DNA of 64,000 bases from Euphorbia lathyris (Eukaryota; Streptophyta; Magnoliopsida; Malpighiales; Euphorbiaceae). Below the pieces are notes generated by a model that was not told the DNA's origin, made no database searches, and worked only from the letters and a program-made list of their open reading frames with translations. Position 1 is the first letter of the stretch, and every line of letters starts with the position of its first letter. Below are positions 24,436 to 34,928 of the stretch, one piece after another. The stretch lies in NCBI RefSeq assembly GCF_963576675.1, contig NC_088913.1, forward strand, positions 74,895,001 through 74,959,000, given 5' to 3'. The translations under genes and the position numbers were made by a program.

Positions 24436-24876
24436 TTTTTCCTTAATTAGTTTACTCTTCCATTTCTAAAGTATTTTATAGCTATCTCTAATATTTTATA
24501 ATAATTCCTTTCTATTAATTATCTAATGTATGTGTGTGATAACTAATTATAATTGAAATTTGAAAACTAAATTTTATCCGGATGGATTATGTTAGTTTCT
24601 GAATAATATTAATTATGAAAATAATCAAAATTGAAGAGATATAAAATGTTCTTTTAAAAAAATATAAAATGTTTTAATAAATAATATTAAATAAAACATT
24701 AATTTTAATAATCCGTAAAAAATGAGGAGGTGACACCTCAGCTTCATCGTTACTGTTTTATAGTATATATAGATTGCTTGTAGCAGTAACAAGAAAATTG
24801 TAGGGACCAATTGAAAGAACTTAAGCCACTGGACGATATTTGTAATTCACGCGGGGATATTCATGTGCTGCATATA

Positions 24877-25587
24877 GGGGTGTTCAAAAACCAAACTGGA
24901 ATAACCGATTGAACCGATGAATTTCGATTTTTTCAGTTCGGTTTTCGGTCTATTAGGTTCGGTTTTGGTTTTATTTTTTTATAATATTTCGGTAATTTCG
25001 GTCGGTTCGATTTTTAAATCAAAATTACCAAATTAACCGAAAAGACCGAAATAAATTAAATATAATTAGAAATTAGATTTATTATATAATTGGTGTATGT
25101 TGTTTATTGTTCTAAGTTAGATTTGATTTAGAATTATATTATTAGAATCTTTGTTAAGAATGATATTTTTTAGATTGCCTTAACTAATTATGTTATTGGT
25201 TTATTTAATGTTTGTCTACCAATTTAATACAATTGTACACTAATTCATATTTGGAATTAAAATTGATTTCATTTTTATATAAAATTTATATTTTTTTTCT
25301 TTCAATCTTAAAAGAAAAATAAAAATAAAAATAAAAATTGTATATATAAGTAAATACCCAACAATATCATTAACGGTGTAATATTAACTTTACATAAAAA
25401 TAATTGTTAGGGAAATTTTTTAATGTAAGGAAACCGAATAACCAAACCAACTGAAATAATTCAGTCGGTTCGGTTCGGTTATTTATTATTATTCGGTTAG
25501 ATTCGATTTTTATTTTTAAGGCTTTTCGGTTTTTTGTTATTTCGATTCGGTTCGATTTTCAGACCGAATCGACTGATGAACACCCCC
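24877..25587. mobile_element. MITE with GGGGTGTTCA termini (711 bp)
   Basis: It begins GGGGTGTTCA and ends TGAACACCCCC. Subterminal DNA is full of tcggttcggt on one arm and its complement on the other. TA borders each end, too short to be taken as a firm target duplication. Confidence 0.65.
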
Positions 25588-25759
25588 TAGCTGTATATGC
25601 ACGTATAATACACACATCATATGAGGCAACTCAGCCCCTATCTGAATTAGAAAGTGGCACGCAACTCTTTGCCACTCATAAAATTATTTGTTTTTTTTAA
25701 ACATACAATTTTAAAGTTAAAAAAATATGATTTAGTTGTTACTAAATAGATTAGGATAA

Positions 25760-27160
25760 TGTACAGAAATAAACCTAAGGTTTTTTTTGGGAAGTATCAA
25801 TTTAAGTTTCACATTCAAAATAACATCAATATAGGCTTAATATTTATAACATAATATTAATTTAAGCTTAACGTTTACAACATAGCATCAATTTAGGAAT
25901 TACTAACAGAACATGACACGTCATCCATTAAGTCTGCCAATTCAGCGTCACGTCACATAAGGTACCAAAATAGGTCTAAGGTTTAAAGAAAGTATCAATT
26001 TAGGCCTCACGTATAAAATAACACTAATATAAGCTTAACGTTTACAAAATAATACGAATTTAAGCTTAACGTTTACAAAATATATCCAATTTAAGCCGTG
26101 TCAAAAAAATATTTTTATTTTTCTAGCATGGTACAGATTAAGGAACTAATATTAAGCACCTTGAATTTTGTGTGGCTGTATGATAACATTTTGGATGAGT
26201 TTTCAATTGACAATCGAAATTTTGTGGATATTCAATTACATTTACTTTGCATATATTACATGAGCCCATGGAATTTAGGTGTCATAGAATTATTAATGAA
26301 AACAAATATGAGGTCTTAAGAGTGAGTTCTTATATTAAGCACCCGGTTTTCCATGTTACTCAGAAGACCCCAATTCACATTTGGACATGTGTAGAATGAC
26401 CCCACGTAATAATTAAATAGTGTGATCTCTTATAATATATGTGGGACTGTGTTACACGTGTCAAAATATATATGGAAGGTCCTCCATTTGACCTGGAGAA
26501 CCGGGTGCTTCTAATAATTTGCCTTTAAAAGCATCTCATATAGAGGTTGCTTCAAAAAGTGTCAAAACTTAACACATCATACTAAAATATAATATTTTAT
26601 TAATTTAATAATACACATCACTATTGACAACTTTTATTTAAAAATGATCCAATATTAAGCAACTTTAAAAGTTGCCACAATAACCGCACAAATCATTACT
26701 TAATATATAATTTATTTAATTATAAATATTATCAACCAATAGTGAAATGAGAGAGAGAGTCATAAAAAAGGTACACCAATAGTATTTAAGTAAATCGTTT
26801 TTTTATATTAAAAAAAGTTTGACAACCTTAAAGCAAGGTTGCCAAAAATTGACAACCTTCTTGGCACCATCATCACTCCAATAATATGGACATTTCAAAA
26901 GTTGTCAAACCCAATTGTCACATCAGTTGATACTCTTTTGGGCACCCTCTATTGGAGATACTCTAATGAGCAATAATAATAATAATTAATTGTATTATAA
27001 TAAATAAAAAAATAGAACTAAATAAAAAAGATAACATATAAAGTTAATAGAAAAAGAATATAAAATATTAATTATGATGTTTAGCTTAAATTTGATATAT
27101 ATATATATATATTTTTTTGTAAACGTTAAACTTAAATTCGTATTATTTTATAAACTTGTT
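25760..27160. mobile_element. Element bounded by inverted cgtttacaaaataatacg segments
   Basis: The segment at about 26036-26095 (acgtttacaaaataatacga, aagcttaacgtttacaaa) reappears inverted at about 27075-27152. The left arm contains several tandem-like repeats of aagcttaacgtttacaa and aatttaggc (25760-26100). Outer boundaries are approximate. A separate MITE lies inside. Confidence 0.45.
26530..26962. mobile_element. MITE with AGCATCTC termini (433 bp)
   Basis: The left end agcatctcatatagaggttg and the right end gcaccctctattggagatac are imperfect inverted repeats. The internal ttgacaacttttatttaaaa and related segments pair across the element. A relative lies just upstream of the first UGT gene (13389-13535). 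Confidence 0.6.
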
Positions 27161-27511
27161 GACCCGTCGAAGACTAGAGACTCGTAACATGTTGACGAAG
27201 ACCTATGAATTGAGGGTTCCATCAGTAGAGGGTACGACTTTGCCTCCCCGGCTAGGAAAGACTGGTGTAGAGGTTACAATTTAGGGGAACAAGGGAGGTA
27301 CAAAAGTAAGGAAGGCAGGTCAAAGTTCTCATGTTAAGGGTTCCGAGGACTAATCTTATCCCCTGTAAGGAGTTTGGATTCCAAAGAGGTACAGTAAGTA
27401 GGCCCTTATCTAGGCTCTTTCTTTCACATGTTTCAATCTATTATGGAATGCTTTTATTACCGTTAGCTGCTCGGGAGGAAGGGTAACCGGTAATCTCGAA
27501 GAGAGCATTTC
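27161..27511. other. Unassigned DNA between MITEs and the Reina-like element
   Basis: Moderately GC-rich (acgactttgcctccccggct and neighbours), no ORF of note and no recognised repeat termini. Confidence 0.4.
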
Positions 27512-27756
27512 TGATATCACTAGAATTTCTGATGTAGAGAATCTAAGAGAGGAGAGAAGATTTCTGGTATTTTCATTTATAAATCGCAAGATGACAATTA
27601 CAGCCTAATTATAGAAAAGGCAAAATAGCAAGGATAGTATTGCCTAACATGTGGCAATAAGACTCTCTCTCTCTATAACTAACAATTTAACAGCTAAGAA
27701 AGAAAAACGCAAACAAGGAACCCAAAACGACAATGAACTAAATTTTACTCATAACA
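27512..27756 (-). repeat. 3' LTR of the Reina-like element (245 bp)
   Basis: Minus-strand reading starts TGTTATGAG just after the polypurine tract and ends TGATATCA. About 180 bp (27512-27692) match the 5' LTR at 31903-32081 with scattered differences. Confidence 0.75.
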
Positions 27757-27769
27757 ATTTCTCCCACTT
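27757..27769 (-). other. Polypurine tract of the Reina-like element
   Basis: Minus strand reads aagtgggagaaat immediately before the LTR start TGTTATGAG. Confidence 0.65.
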
Positions 27770-27782
27770 AAGAACATTGACC

Positions 27783-30700
27783 TCAAGGTTCAAAATTCAT
27801 TGTTGGAAAGCGTTTCTGGATGTTAAAGGCAAACTCCCATGTGGTATCCTTAGGAGCTCTATCAGACCACTGCACCAAAAGCTTTGTAGCTGCCTGATTT
27901 CCTCTTTTCACCATCTTCCTTCCTAATATATCAATTGTAATTGCTGCCTGAGCTTGACTTCTTGGCAACTGAGTTGAAATTGTAGCCTGGCCTGTCACTT
28001 TCTTTTTAAGTTGCGAAACATGGAAAACAAGATGGACAGTTGAGCTAGAGGGTAAGATTAACTTGTAAGCAGCCTTGCCAATCCGATCTTCAACTTGGTA
28101 AGGCCCATAATATATAGGAGAAAGCTTATAGTTCGAACGTCGCATTACACTCTGTTGCATGTAAGGTTGGAGCTTCACATACACCTAGTCACCAATTAAA
28201 AACTCCATATCTATCGTGTGAGCGTCAGAGTGTTATTTCATCCTGTGTTGTGCATGTTGCAGGTGATATTTCAGAGCGTCAGAGTGTTATTTCATCCTGT
28301 GTTGTGCCAATTCTCGATCCTTCAATAGTTGATCCACTGATTCAATTCAAAAATCCCCTAGGAAATAAGGGATGTGCAGTGGTGGAGGGAACCCATACAC
28401 AGCTTCAAAAGGAGTTAATTGCAAAGCAGTATGAAAGTTTGTATTATACCACCACTCCATGATTGGCAGCCATTTTTCCCATTCCCGAGGCTGGCCATTA
28501 GTCATGCATCTCAAATATATTTCCAAGCACCTATTCACCACCTCAGTCTGCCCATCAGTTTGACGGTGATAAGCAAAATATTTCAGCAAAGCTACTCCAT
28601 GTAGCTTAGAGACCTTTATCCAAAAGGAGCTGACGAAGATGGGGTCGTTATCACTGACTATAGAAGCTGGAATACCATGCAATTTAACAATGTTGTTGAA
28701 AAAGAGAGAAGCTACAGTTGTGGCAAGGATGGTTCAAACTCAAGAAATGAGCATACTTGCTTAGTCTATCAACAACTACTAATATGACCTCCTTACTATT
28801 GGATTTTGGCAAGCCCTCAATAAAGTCCATGCTCACTTCAGCCTATATATTCTCTGGTAGTGGAAAAGGTTGTAGCAGTCCTAGTGTGCCACTAGTATCA
28901 TACTTACAAACTTGGCAGGTAGGGCAGTTTTTGGCATAATTGCGAACATCTCTCTCTAATCCTTTCCAATAAAACAGGAGTTGCATTCTCCTCGAGGTAG
29001 CCTGTATACCGGAGTGTCCACCTAGCACTGAGTCATGAAACAATTGCAAACGTTTCAGCTTGGTAGCCTCATTGTCTCCCACTACTAGTTTTCCTTTTCT
29101 CCTTAATAGCCCACATTGCCATGTATAAGGACTATTCAGCAAGGTATCATCTTGCAACCCCTTGATAATTCCTTGCAAATGTGCATCTCCACAGCAATGT
29201 TTTCTTTACCTTTTTTATAGGTAATTTCAAAGTCATAGCCAAATAACTTGGCTATGCATTTTTGTTGATGAGATGTATTGATCCGTTGCACCAACAAGAA
29301 TTTCAAGCTTTTATGATCGGTTTTTATGAGAAATTTTCTGTGGCTCATATAGTGATCCCATTTTTTAACTGCATATACCGCAACAATGAGTTCCTTCTCA
29401 TAGACAGAGAGGGCTTGATGTCTTTGGGCCAGTGCTTTGCTGATGTATGCAATGGGATGGGATTCCTACATCAAAACTACTCATATCCCTGTGTCACAAG
29501 CATTAGTTTCTATGACGAATTACTTGTCTGGAGATGGCAATGCAAGCACTGGGGCAGTAGTGAGTGCTAACTTGAGCTTCTAGAAAGCATCAGTGGCTTT
29601 ACTGGTCCATAGAAACCCATCTTTCCTCAAGAGATCAGTAAAAGCCTTGCTGATAATGCCATATCCCTTAATGAACCTCATATAGTAGCCAGCCAGACCA
29701 AGGAACCCTCTGAGCTATCGGATATTAGTAGGAACTGGCCAGGTAGCCATTGCATCAATTTTCTTTGGATCAGTGGACACCCCTCCTCTGTGAATGATAT
29801 GGCCCAGGTACTCCACAGAGTCACTTCCAAAAGTGCATTTGCTTCTCTTAGCTAAGAGTTTGTTCTCCTGTAATTTCTGGAAAACAAGCTCTAAGTGCTG
29901 CAAGTGAGAATTCATGTCCCGGCTGTACACAAGAATGTCATAAAAAAGACAAGTACAAATTTGCACAAATAAGGTTTGAAGACCTCATTCATCAAACTTT
30001 GGAATTTAGAGGGGGCATTGGTAAGGCCAAATGTCATTGCAACAAATTTATAATGCCCTTCATGTGTCCTGAAAACAGTTTTATGCACATCTACAAGGGA
30101 CATTCTAATTTGATAATAACCTTAGGTAAGATCTATCTTACTGAAAATAGTAGCAGAATGTAATTCATCAAGGAGTTCTTCAATTAATGGTATAAGAAAC
30201 CTATCTTTCACAGTCTTGTTGTTGAGCTCCCTATAGTCAATGCACATCCTCTAAGAGTTGTCTTTCTTTTTTACTAGGACCACTAGTGAAGAGTAAGGGC
30301 TGACAATGTGTTGTATAGTGCCCCTATCCAATAGTTCTTGAACCATTTTTTCGATTATATCCTTCTGCATAGGAGAATGTCTATAGAGCCAAATATTAAC
30401 TAGTGAGGATCCTTCAATTAGATGAATGCGCTGGTCGTGTGACCTTTGTGGGGGAAGTGAGGTGATTTTGTTAAAGAGGAAACGGTATTGTTCAAGTAGA
30501 GGTTACAGTTCTACAAGAGGTACATTTGTTTCAGTGACAGAAAGGTGGGACTTGCTAAATTTGAGCTAGGAAGATTAGATAGCCATGGTGAATCATTCTG
30601 AGCATCTTTCCTCCAGTAATGACTTTCGCCGAAGTGTTTGATAGTCCCTGCAATTTGTAATGAGCACCTCCTAACTGGAATGACATACTAAGTGAATTGA

Positions 30701-31789
30701 AATTCCATTTTATACCTCCCAATGTTTCGAATGTTGCCAGCCATTGTATTCCTAACACCATTTCACATCCTCCTAAAGATATAACTAAGAAATCTGCTAC
30801 AAACTTCTGGCCCTGCACTTCCCATTCAAACTGCTCGTAAACATAGGTACAAGTAATCTCTTGACCATTAGCCACAATTATCTTAATTGGTTCAACCAAT
30901 TTCAATACACATCCCAGTCCTTTAGCTATAGTTAAGTCAAGGACATTAAAAGTACTACCTGAATCCACTAGGATGTGGAGTGTCTTTCTCTTATGACTTC
31001 CAACTAGCCTCATAGTATGCGGTGATTGCTCTAGGATGCTACCCATTGCACAAAGAGATATGATAGGAATAGTGGACTGCTCTCTAAGGTAAAAATCGCA
31101 TCTCAGCATCTATCGAGTAAAGCACTGGAATGGCATCAATCTTACCTTAAACATAGAGGAAGCGTTGATAATCCACCTTGGGATGAGTACCTAATAGCCA
31201 TTAGGGGAAGATTTGGGGAAAGAGTGTATGAAGATCCCATGGCTGATCTTAAATGACTCACCCAAACAGGAAGCTTAATAGAATACATTGAAGCTTTTGA
31301 CATTTGTGCACATAAGGTCACACTCTCTGAGGAGAATGTGATGAGTTGCTTCCTTAGTGGGCATAAGGATGAACCGAGTTATCCATTACAAATGTTTAGC
31401 ATCAAATCGTTATAGTAAGCCTATGCATTAGCTCGATTGTAGGATGCTTCACTCAATGCCTTGGAGCTGGAAGGAGTTGCGTCAATTTGAAAGAATCGCT
31501 CACAGCGAAAAAGCCATCCATCCAGTTCAGTTCCTTCAAATCTGGGAAACTCTGCCTTGGTGAATTGAGTCGATAACTGATAAGACGGTTGCTCCAAATC
31601 ATTTGTGTTGAGATTAACAGAAGAGTGAGGAGGAGGAGGTGACTGATTGATGTGCAAAGCAGCAATGAGAACCTTGAGCTCCGTCATGGAATTCTGCTGT
31701 TTGTCCACAAATTCAGCAATGAACTGCTCCTGTTTCTTGTTATTCTCGTTGATCATTCCCTTCATCATCGATTTCAGGTTGTCCTCCAT
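27783..31789 (-). pseudogene. Reina-like gag-pol pseudogene
   Basis: Pieces in order along the minus strand: gag N terminus (31789-31438, ending FFQIDATPSS); protease with DSGSTFN (31109-30555); RT in pieces (30540-29715), where stops interrupt the DYRELNN and SKIDLT segments and the YxDD site reads FFYDI with a nearby frame change; RNase H (about 29348); integrase zinc-binding region ending CPTCQVC (about 28900) and core with SDNDPIF (28682-28347); then a chromodomain-like end (28184-27783, LVQWSDRAPKDTTWE). A duplicated segment of about 34 bp (gagcgtcagagtgttatttc, at 28219 and 28274) interrupts the frame before the chromodomain. Nothing here could function. Confidence 0.85.
31110..31437 (+). 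other. Inverted gag segment inside the Reina-like element
   Basis: In this stretch the gag-like protein is encoded on the plus strand, opposite to the rest of the element: WHQSYLKHRGS near 31127, then WDEYLIAIRGRFGERVYEDP, IEYIEAFD and AYALARL. A TGA interrupts it near 31253. It is the part of gag expected right after the minus-strand gag piece that ends near 31438, so the segment has been flipped in place. Confidence 0.75.
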
Positions 31790-31888
31790 TCTCTTCAGTT
31801 CCTACGCTCTAGTTTCAGTCATCGTAGAGTTTGGATTTGACGGGAATCGAAGTTAAAATAGAAGACGATGATCCGATGAGAATCGAAT

Positions 31889-31900
31889 GCTCTGATACCA
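31889..31900 (-). other. Primer binding site, initiator tRNA-Met
   Basis: Minus strand reads TGGTATCAGAGC two bases after the 5' LTR end TGATATCA. This is the standard plant PBS complementary to initiator tRNA-Met. Confidence 0.9.
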
Positions 31901-31902
31901 AA

Positions 31903-32083
31903 TGATATCACTAGAATTTCTGATGTAAATAATCTAAGAGATGAGAAAAGATTTCTCATATTTTCATTCATAAATCGCAAGATGAAGATTACAACCTAAT
32001 TATAGAAAAGGCAAAACAGCAAGGATAGTAATGTCTAACATGTGGCGACATGACTCTCTCTCTATAACTAACAATTTAACAGC
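31903..32083 (-). repeat. 5' LTR of the Reina-like element, truncated
   Basis: It matches 27512-27692 but stops where the 3' LTR continues for another 64 bp, so the U3 start is lost. Confidence 0.75.
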
Positions 32084-32149
32084 AATCTTACTTTATCATT
32101 TCCCTTCTACGAAGAGAATTCAAATTATGTTATAAATAATTACCATTAA

Positions 32150-32820
32150 GGGGGCGTTTGGTTCAAGAAAAAATCACACAGGAATCGGAATGGGAATAAG
32201 ATATTCCGTTTCTTACTGTTTGAGTAAAATAACGGTGGAATAGGAATCGCATTCCCACTAATAGTGGAATCATGATTCCCTTCTAAATAGGGAGTAATCA
32301 TTTTCGATTCCTTTTGGAATCAAAACAAAAATCATTTATCTTAAAATATTACTCCACGTTTTCATTGATGGTGCTATTTTCTGATGTAAATCCAACTTCT
32401 TTCAATTTTACTTTCCAATCTTTATTTATTTTTTTTATAATGTATGATCATAGATAGAAAAAAAAAATACAAATCTTCGAATTCAAATCACACAAGACCT
32501 GCACTGTTTTTATGAACACACAAAAAAAAAAAAAACTATGAAACTTATTAACTTCTGGAAAACAAATAAAATGAAAGTTTGATAAAAATAATAATGATTT
32601 TATTTTTATTATTATTATCATTGTTATTAATTTTATTAATTATTATTATATATATAAAATAAAAAAAAGTAGTAAATAATATATTATACTATTTTAGTAA
32701 AATTATATTTATCAAAATTATTATTAATCTGATTAATTTAATAAATAAATAAATATTGCATTCCGATTCTGATTCCCTATCATTCTGATTCCGATTCCAA
32801 AGTTTAAACCAAACGCCCCC
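32150..32820. mobile_element. PIF/Harbinger-type MITE (671 bp, TAA duplication)
   Basis: Starts GGGGGCGTTTGGTT and ends AACCAAACGCCCCC, flanked by TAA on both sides (32147-32149, 32821-32823). Subterminal ggaatcggaatggga-like and cattctgattccgattcc-like repeats are inverted. The 3-bp TAA duplication and GGGGGCGTTTGG ends fit Tourist/Harbinger MITEs. Confidence 0.8.
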
Positions 32821-32982
32821 TAAGGTTAATTATCATTAATGGATGTCCACCATATTAAATGCATAGCCACCAAATTAAATGCATGTACACCAACAACTAA
32901 ACATGTATTAAATATACACATGTTATGCTTAAAGATAAGTGTAATTAGGACCACTCATTTTGTAAGTCTACTACTATAAATA

Positions 32983-33143
32983 GGGGTTAGGCTATACTTA
33001 CTTCGTTTTTGACAAAGTAAGCCTTACTTTGTTTTTTCCACCATTGGATGAAGATGAATTTTGACAAAATAAGCTCATCCAATGGTAGAAAAAACAAAGT
33101 AAAACTTACTTTGTCAAAAACAAAGTAAGTATAGAAGGCACCC
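32983..33143. mobile_element. 161-bp hAT-type MITE inserted in the copia LTR TATA box
   Basis: Ends GGGG...CCC with arms around ctatacttactt and tgacaaagtaag. It is flanked by a perfect 8-bp direct repeat TATAAATA (32975-32982 and 33144-33151). Eight-bp duplications are typical of hAT elements. The same family occurs at 22009-22160. Confidence 0.8.
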
Positions 33144-33468
33144 TATAAATAGGCTTATACCCCCATTTGTAATATACACCAAGATTAAGCTTTATGCTAT
33201 TATAATCTTTCTCCCAATCTAAGTTCTTCATTATATTATTATTAATCTCCATATATATTTACATATATTTATTAATCTATATATAAGTGTGGTTATAATC
33301 ACACTATAATTTCGGTAATTTTATAACACGTTATCAGCACGAGTTTGCTCAAATCGATTAATTTCAAATTTTCTTTCTATTAATCTCAAGTAAGTGCTAT
33401 TAATTTTATTTGTTACATTTTTTATTTTGTGTGTGTTCTAACACAATTTTTTGTATCATATTTTAGAC

Positions 33469-34457
33469 ATGTCAAACCTTACAAATGTTGAATTTATGGT
33501 ACTTGACATCTCGGGGAATAATTATCTTACGTGGGTGCTAGATGCTGAAATTCATTTGGAGGCCAAGGGTCTCGGGAATACTATCAAAGAGAAAAATAAT
33601 ACTGATATGCAGAGCCGTGCAAAAGCAATGATTTTTCTCCGTCATCATCTTGATGAAGGATTAAAGTCAGAATATTTGACTATAAAAGATCCATATGTCT
33701 TATGGAAAAATTTAAAGGAAAGGTATGACCACCGGAAGTTGGTCATGTACCAAAGGCTCGTTCTGCCTGGGCAACATTAAGGTTGCAAGATTTTAAATCA
33801 ATATCAGAATATAATTCTGCACTTTTTAGAATCACATCTAAATTAATATTGGGTGGAGATGTTGTTACAGATGAACTTATGTTAGAGAAAACTTTCTCTA
33901 CTTTTCATGCATCTAATGTGATTCTGCAGTAATAATACAAAGAGAAAGGCTTTAAAAAATATTCTGATTTAATTTCTTGCCTACTAGTAGCAGAACAAAA
34001 TAACGAGCTCTTAATGCAAAATCATGAGTCTCGTCCTACTGGATCGACCACATTCCCAGAAGTGAATGCAATGTCATACAATAATGAAAATAACCGTGGC
34101 CGTGGTCGCGGTCGCGGTCGTGGACGAGGTCGTGGATATGGTCGTGGTGGAAATGGCCGTGGTTATAATTATGGTGGTTATAATAATAAAAATTCAAATT
34201 CCCACCATAAGTGGAAAAATCAAATTGAAAAATTTGATAAAAGTAATAATCAGGGCAAGAGTTCAAATGAGAATTCAAATGGGAATGAAACTACGTGTTA
34301 TCGTTGTGGCATGACTGGTCATTGGTCACGTACCTGTCGTACGGCAAAACATTTGGTTTTACTTTATCAAGCATCAATGAAGAAGCAAGGCAACAATATT
34401 GAAACTAATTGTGTCTTTGATAAAGATACCCAATGGATATTTCTCATTTGGATATGA
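33469..34457 (+). pseudogene. copia gag (UBN2-type) pseudogene
   Basis: The frame starts MSNLTNVEF at 33469. It encodes a gag of the UBN2/Retrotran_gag type, then an Arg-Gly-rich run (RGRGRG, about 34100-34160) and one CCHC zinc knuckle, CYRCGMTGHWSRTC (about 34295-34336), which binds genomic RNA. The copy is broken twice: near 33745 the frame shifts (KARSAWATLRLQDFKS is encoded in another frame), and a TAA follows LQ near 33933. Downstream the frame is again open to 34457. Gag and the protease piece are in separate frames. Confidence 0.8.
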
Positions 34458-34596
34458 CAGATTTTCTCCTTTCTACACCCACCGAACCCATCGCACCCAC
34501 TGAAGATGAAAATTAATGTCATGTATTTTATTTGTAATTTTATTTTATTAATGTATTTTATTTTTATGTAATTTTTATTTTGAATAAATAATAATA

Positions 34597-34814
34597 TGTC
34601 ATTGTTATCTTCAATGAAGAAGATGAATACTTCCCCAGTATTAATTAACTTCAAGATAAATGAAGCAAATATATGCATTGTGGATAGTGCCACTACACAT
34701 ACTATTCTTAAAGATGCAAAATATTTTTCTTCATTAAGAAAGGGAGAAGCAGTTGTTACTACAATATCTGGTAACACAAAATTAATTGAAGGCTCCGGAA
34801 GAGCCAGTATAATC
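34597..34814 (+). pseudogene. copia protease start, cut by the SIRE insertion
   Basis: The frame carries the aspartic protease signature VDSATTHTIL at about 34683 and continues to EGSGRAS. At 34815 the SIRE-like LTR starts (TGTTGGTCCC) and the last residues of the open frame are LTR-derived. Family members continue with another 1000 or so residues of integrase and RT. Confidence 0.8.
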
Positions 34815-34928
34815 TGTTGGTCCCTTATAAGGTTGCAAGTATGGTTCCAAGGGGGGGTTAGGAACTATTTAAACTTTTTCGCAATTAGGGCAGACTTCTT
34901 TTCTAAGGAAAAAGGTTTTAACAGCGGC
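34815..34928 (-). repeat. SIRE-like 3' LTR, distal fragment
   Basis: Plus-strand start TGTTGGTCCC is the complement of an LTR ending GGGACCAACA. The other end of the same LTR (56397) is TGTTGAAAC on the minus strand, giving TGTTG/CAACA termini. The Tat element is inserted at 34928/34929, and GCGGC is repeated at 55182, showing that the two pieces were once joined. Confidence 0.75.
34924..34928. repeat. Target site duplication GCGGC, left copy
   Basis: GCGGC directly precedes the LTR start TGTTAG at 34929 and directly follows the LTR end TCTACA at 55181 (right copy 55182-55186). A 5-bp duplication is standard for Ty3/gypsy integration. Confidence 0.9.

Larger units (their letters stand above)
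21904..24773 (-). mobile_element. Non-autonomous Helitron, minus strand (about 2.9 kb)
   Basis: Read on the minus strand, the 5' end at 24773 is TCTATATATACTATAAAA, preceded by a host A. The 3' end at 21904 is CTAG followed by a host T. Eight bases inside the 3' terminus is the hairpin ccgtgcattgcacgg. TC start, CTAG end with a hairpin just upstream and insertion between A and T are the Helitron signature. No Rep/helicase frame is present, so it is non-autonomous. It encloses two inverted-repeat elements. A second, decayed copy of the 3' end lies at 22322-22430. Confidence 0.6.
27512..32083 (-). mobile_element. Ty3/gypsy chromovirus, Reina-like, decayed
   Basis: A 4.6 kb minus-strand element with short LTRs, a PBS for initiator tRNA-Met, a polypurine tract, and gag, protease, RT, RNase H, integrase and a C-terminal chromodomain-like region. 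RT before integrase plus the chromodomain indicates a chromovirus; short LTRs and small size suggest the Reina lineage (inference). It is heavily mutated and contains an inverted gag segment. Flanks do not show a target duplication because the 5' LTR is truncated. Confidence 0.8.
32128..33328 (+). repeat. 5' LTR of the second copia element, carrying two MITEs
   Basis: The LTR begins TGTTATAA and ends TTATAACA, a perfect 8-bp terminal inverted repeat. After subtracting the MITEs and their target duplications it is about 360 bp. The primer-site region cgttatcagcacgag follows at 33329; I could not assign the tRNA. Confidence 0.7.
32128..34814 (+). mobile_element. Second Ty1/copia element, 5' part (UBN2-type gag)
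   Basis: 5' LTR, primer-site region, gag and the start of protease are present. At 34815 a SIRE-like LTR begins, so the remainder of this element should lie beyond base 64000. Gag is frameshifted, so the copy is dead. Left flank aatta (32123-32127) is the predicted target duplication. Confidence 0.8.

Noticed and set aside
23569..24810. Several 60-76 codon ORFs in the Helitron
   Set aside because: Short, AT-rich, no similarity to Rep, helicase or RPA proteins.
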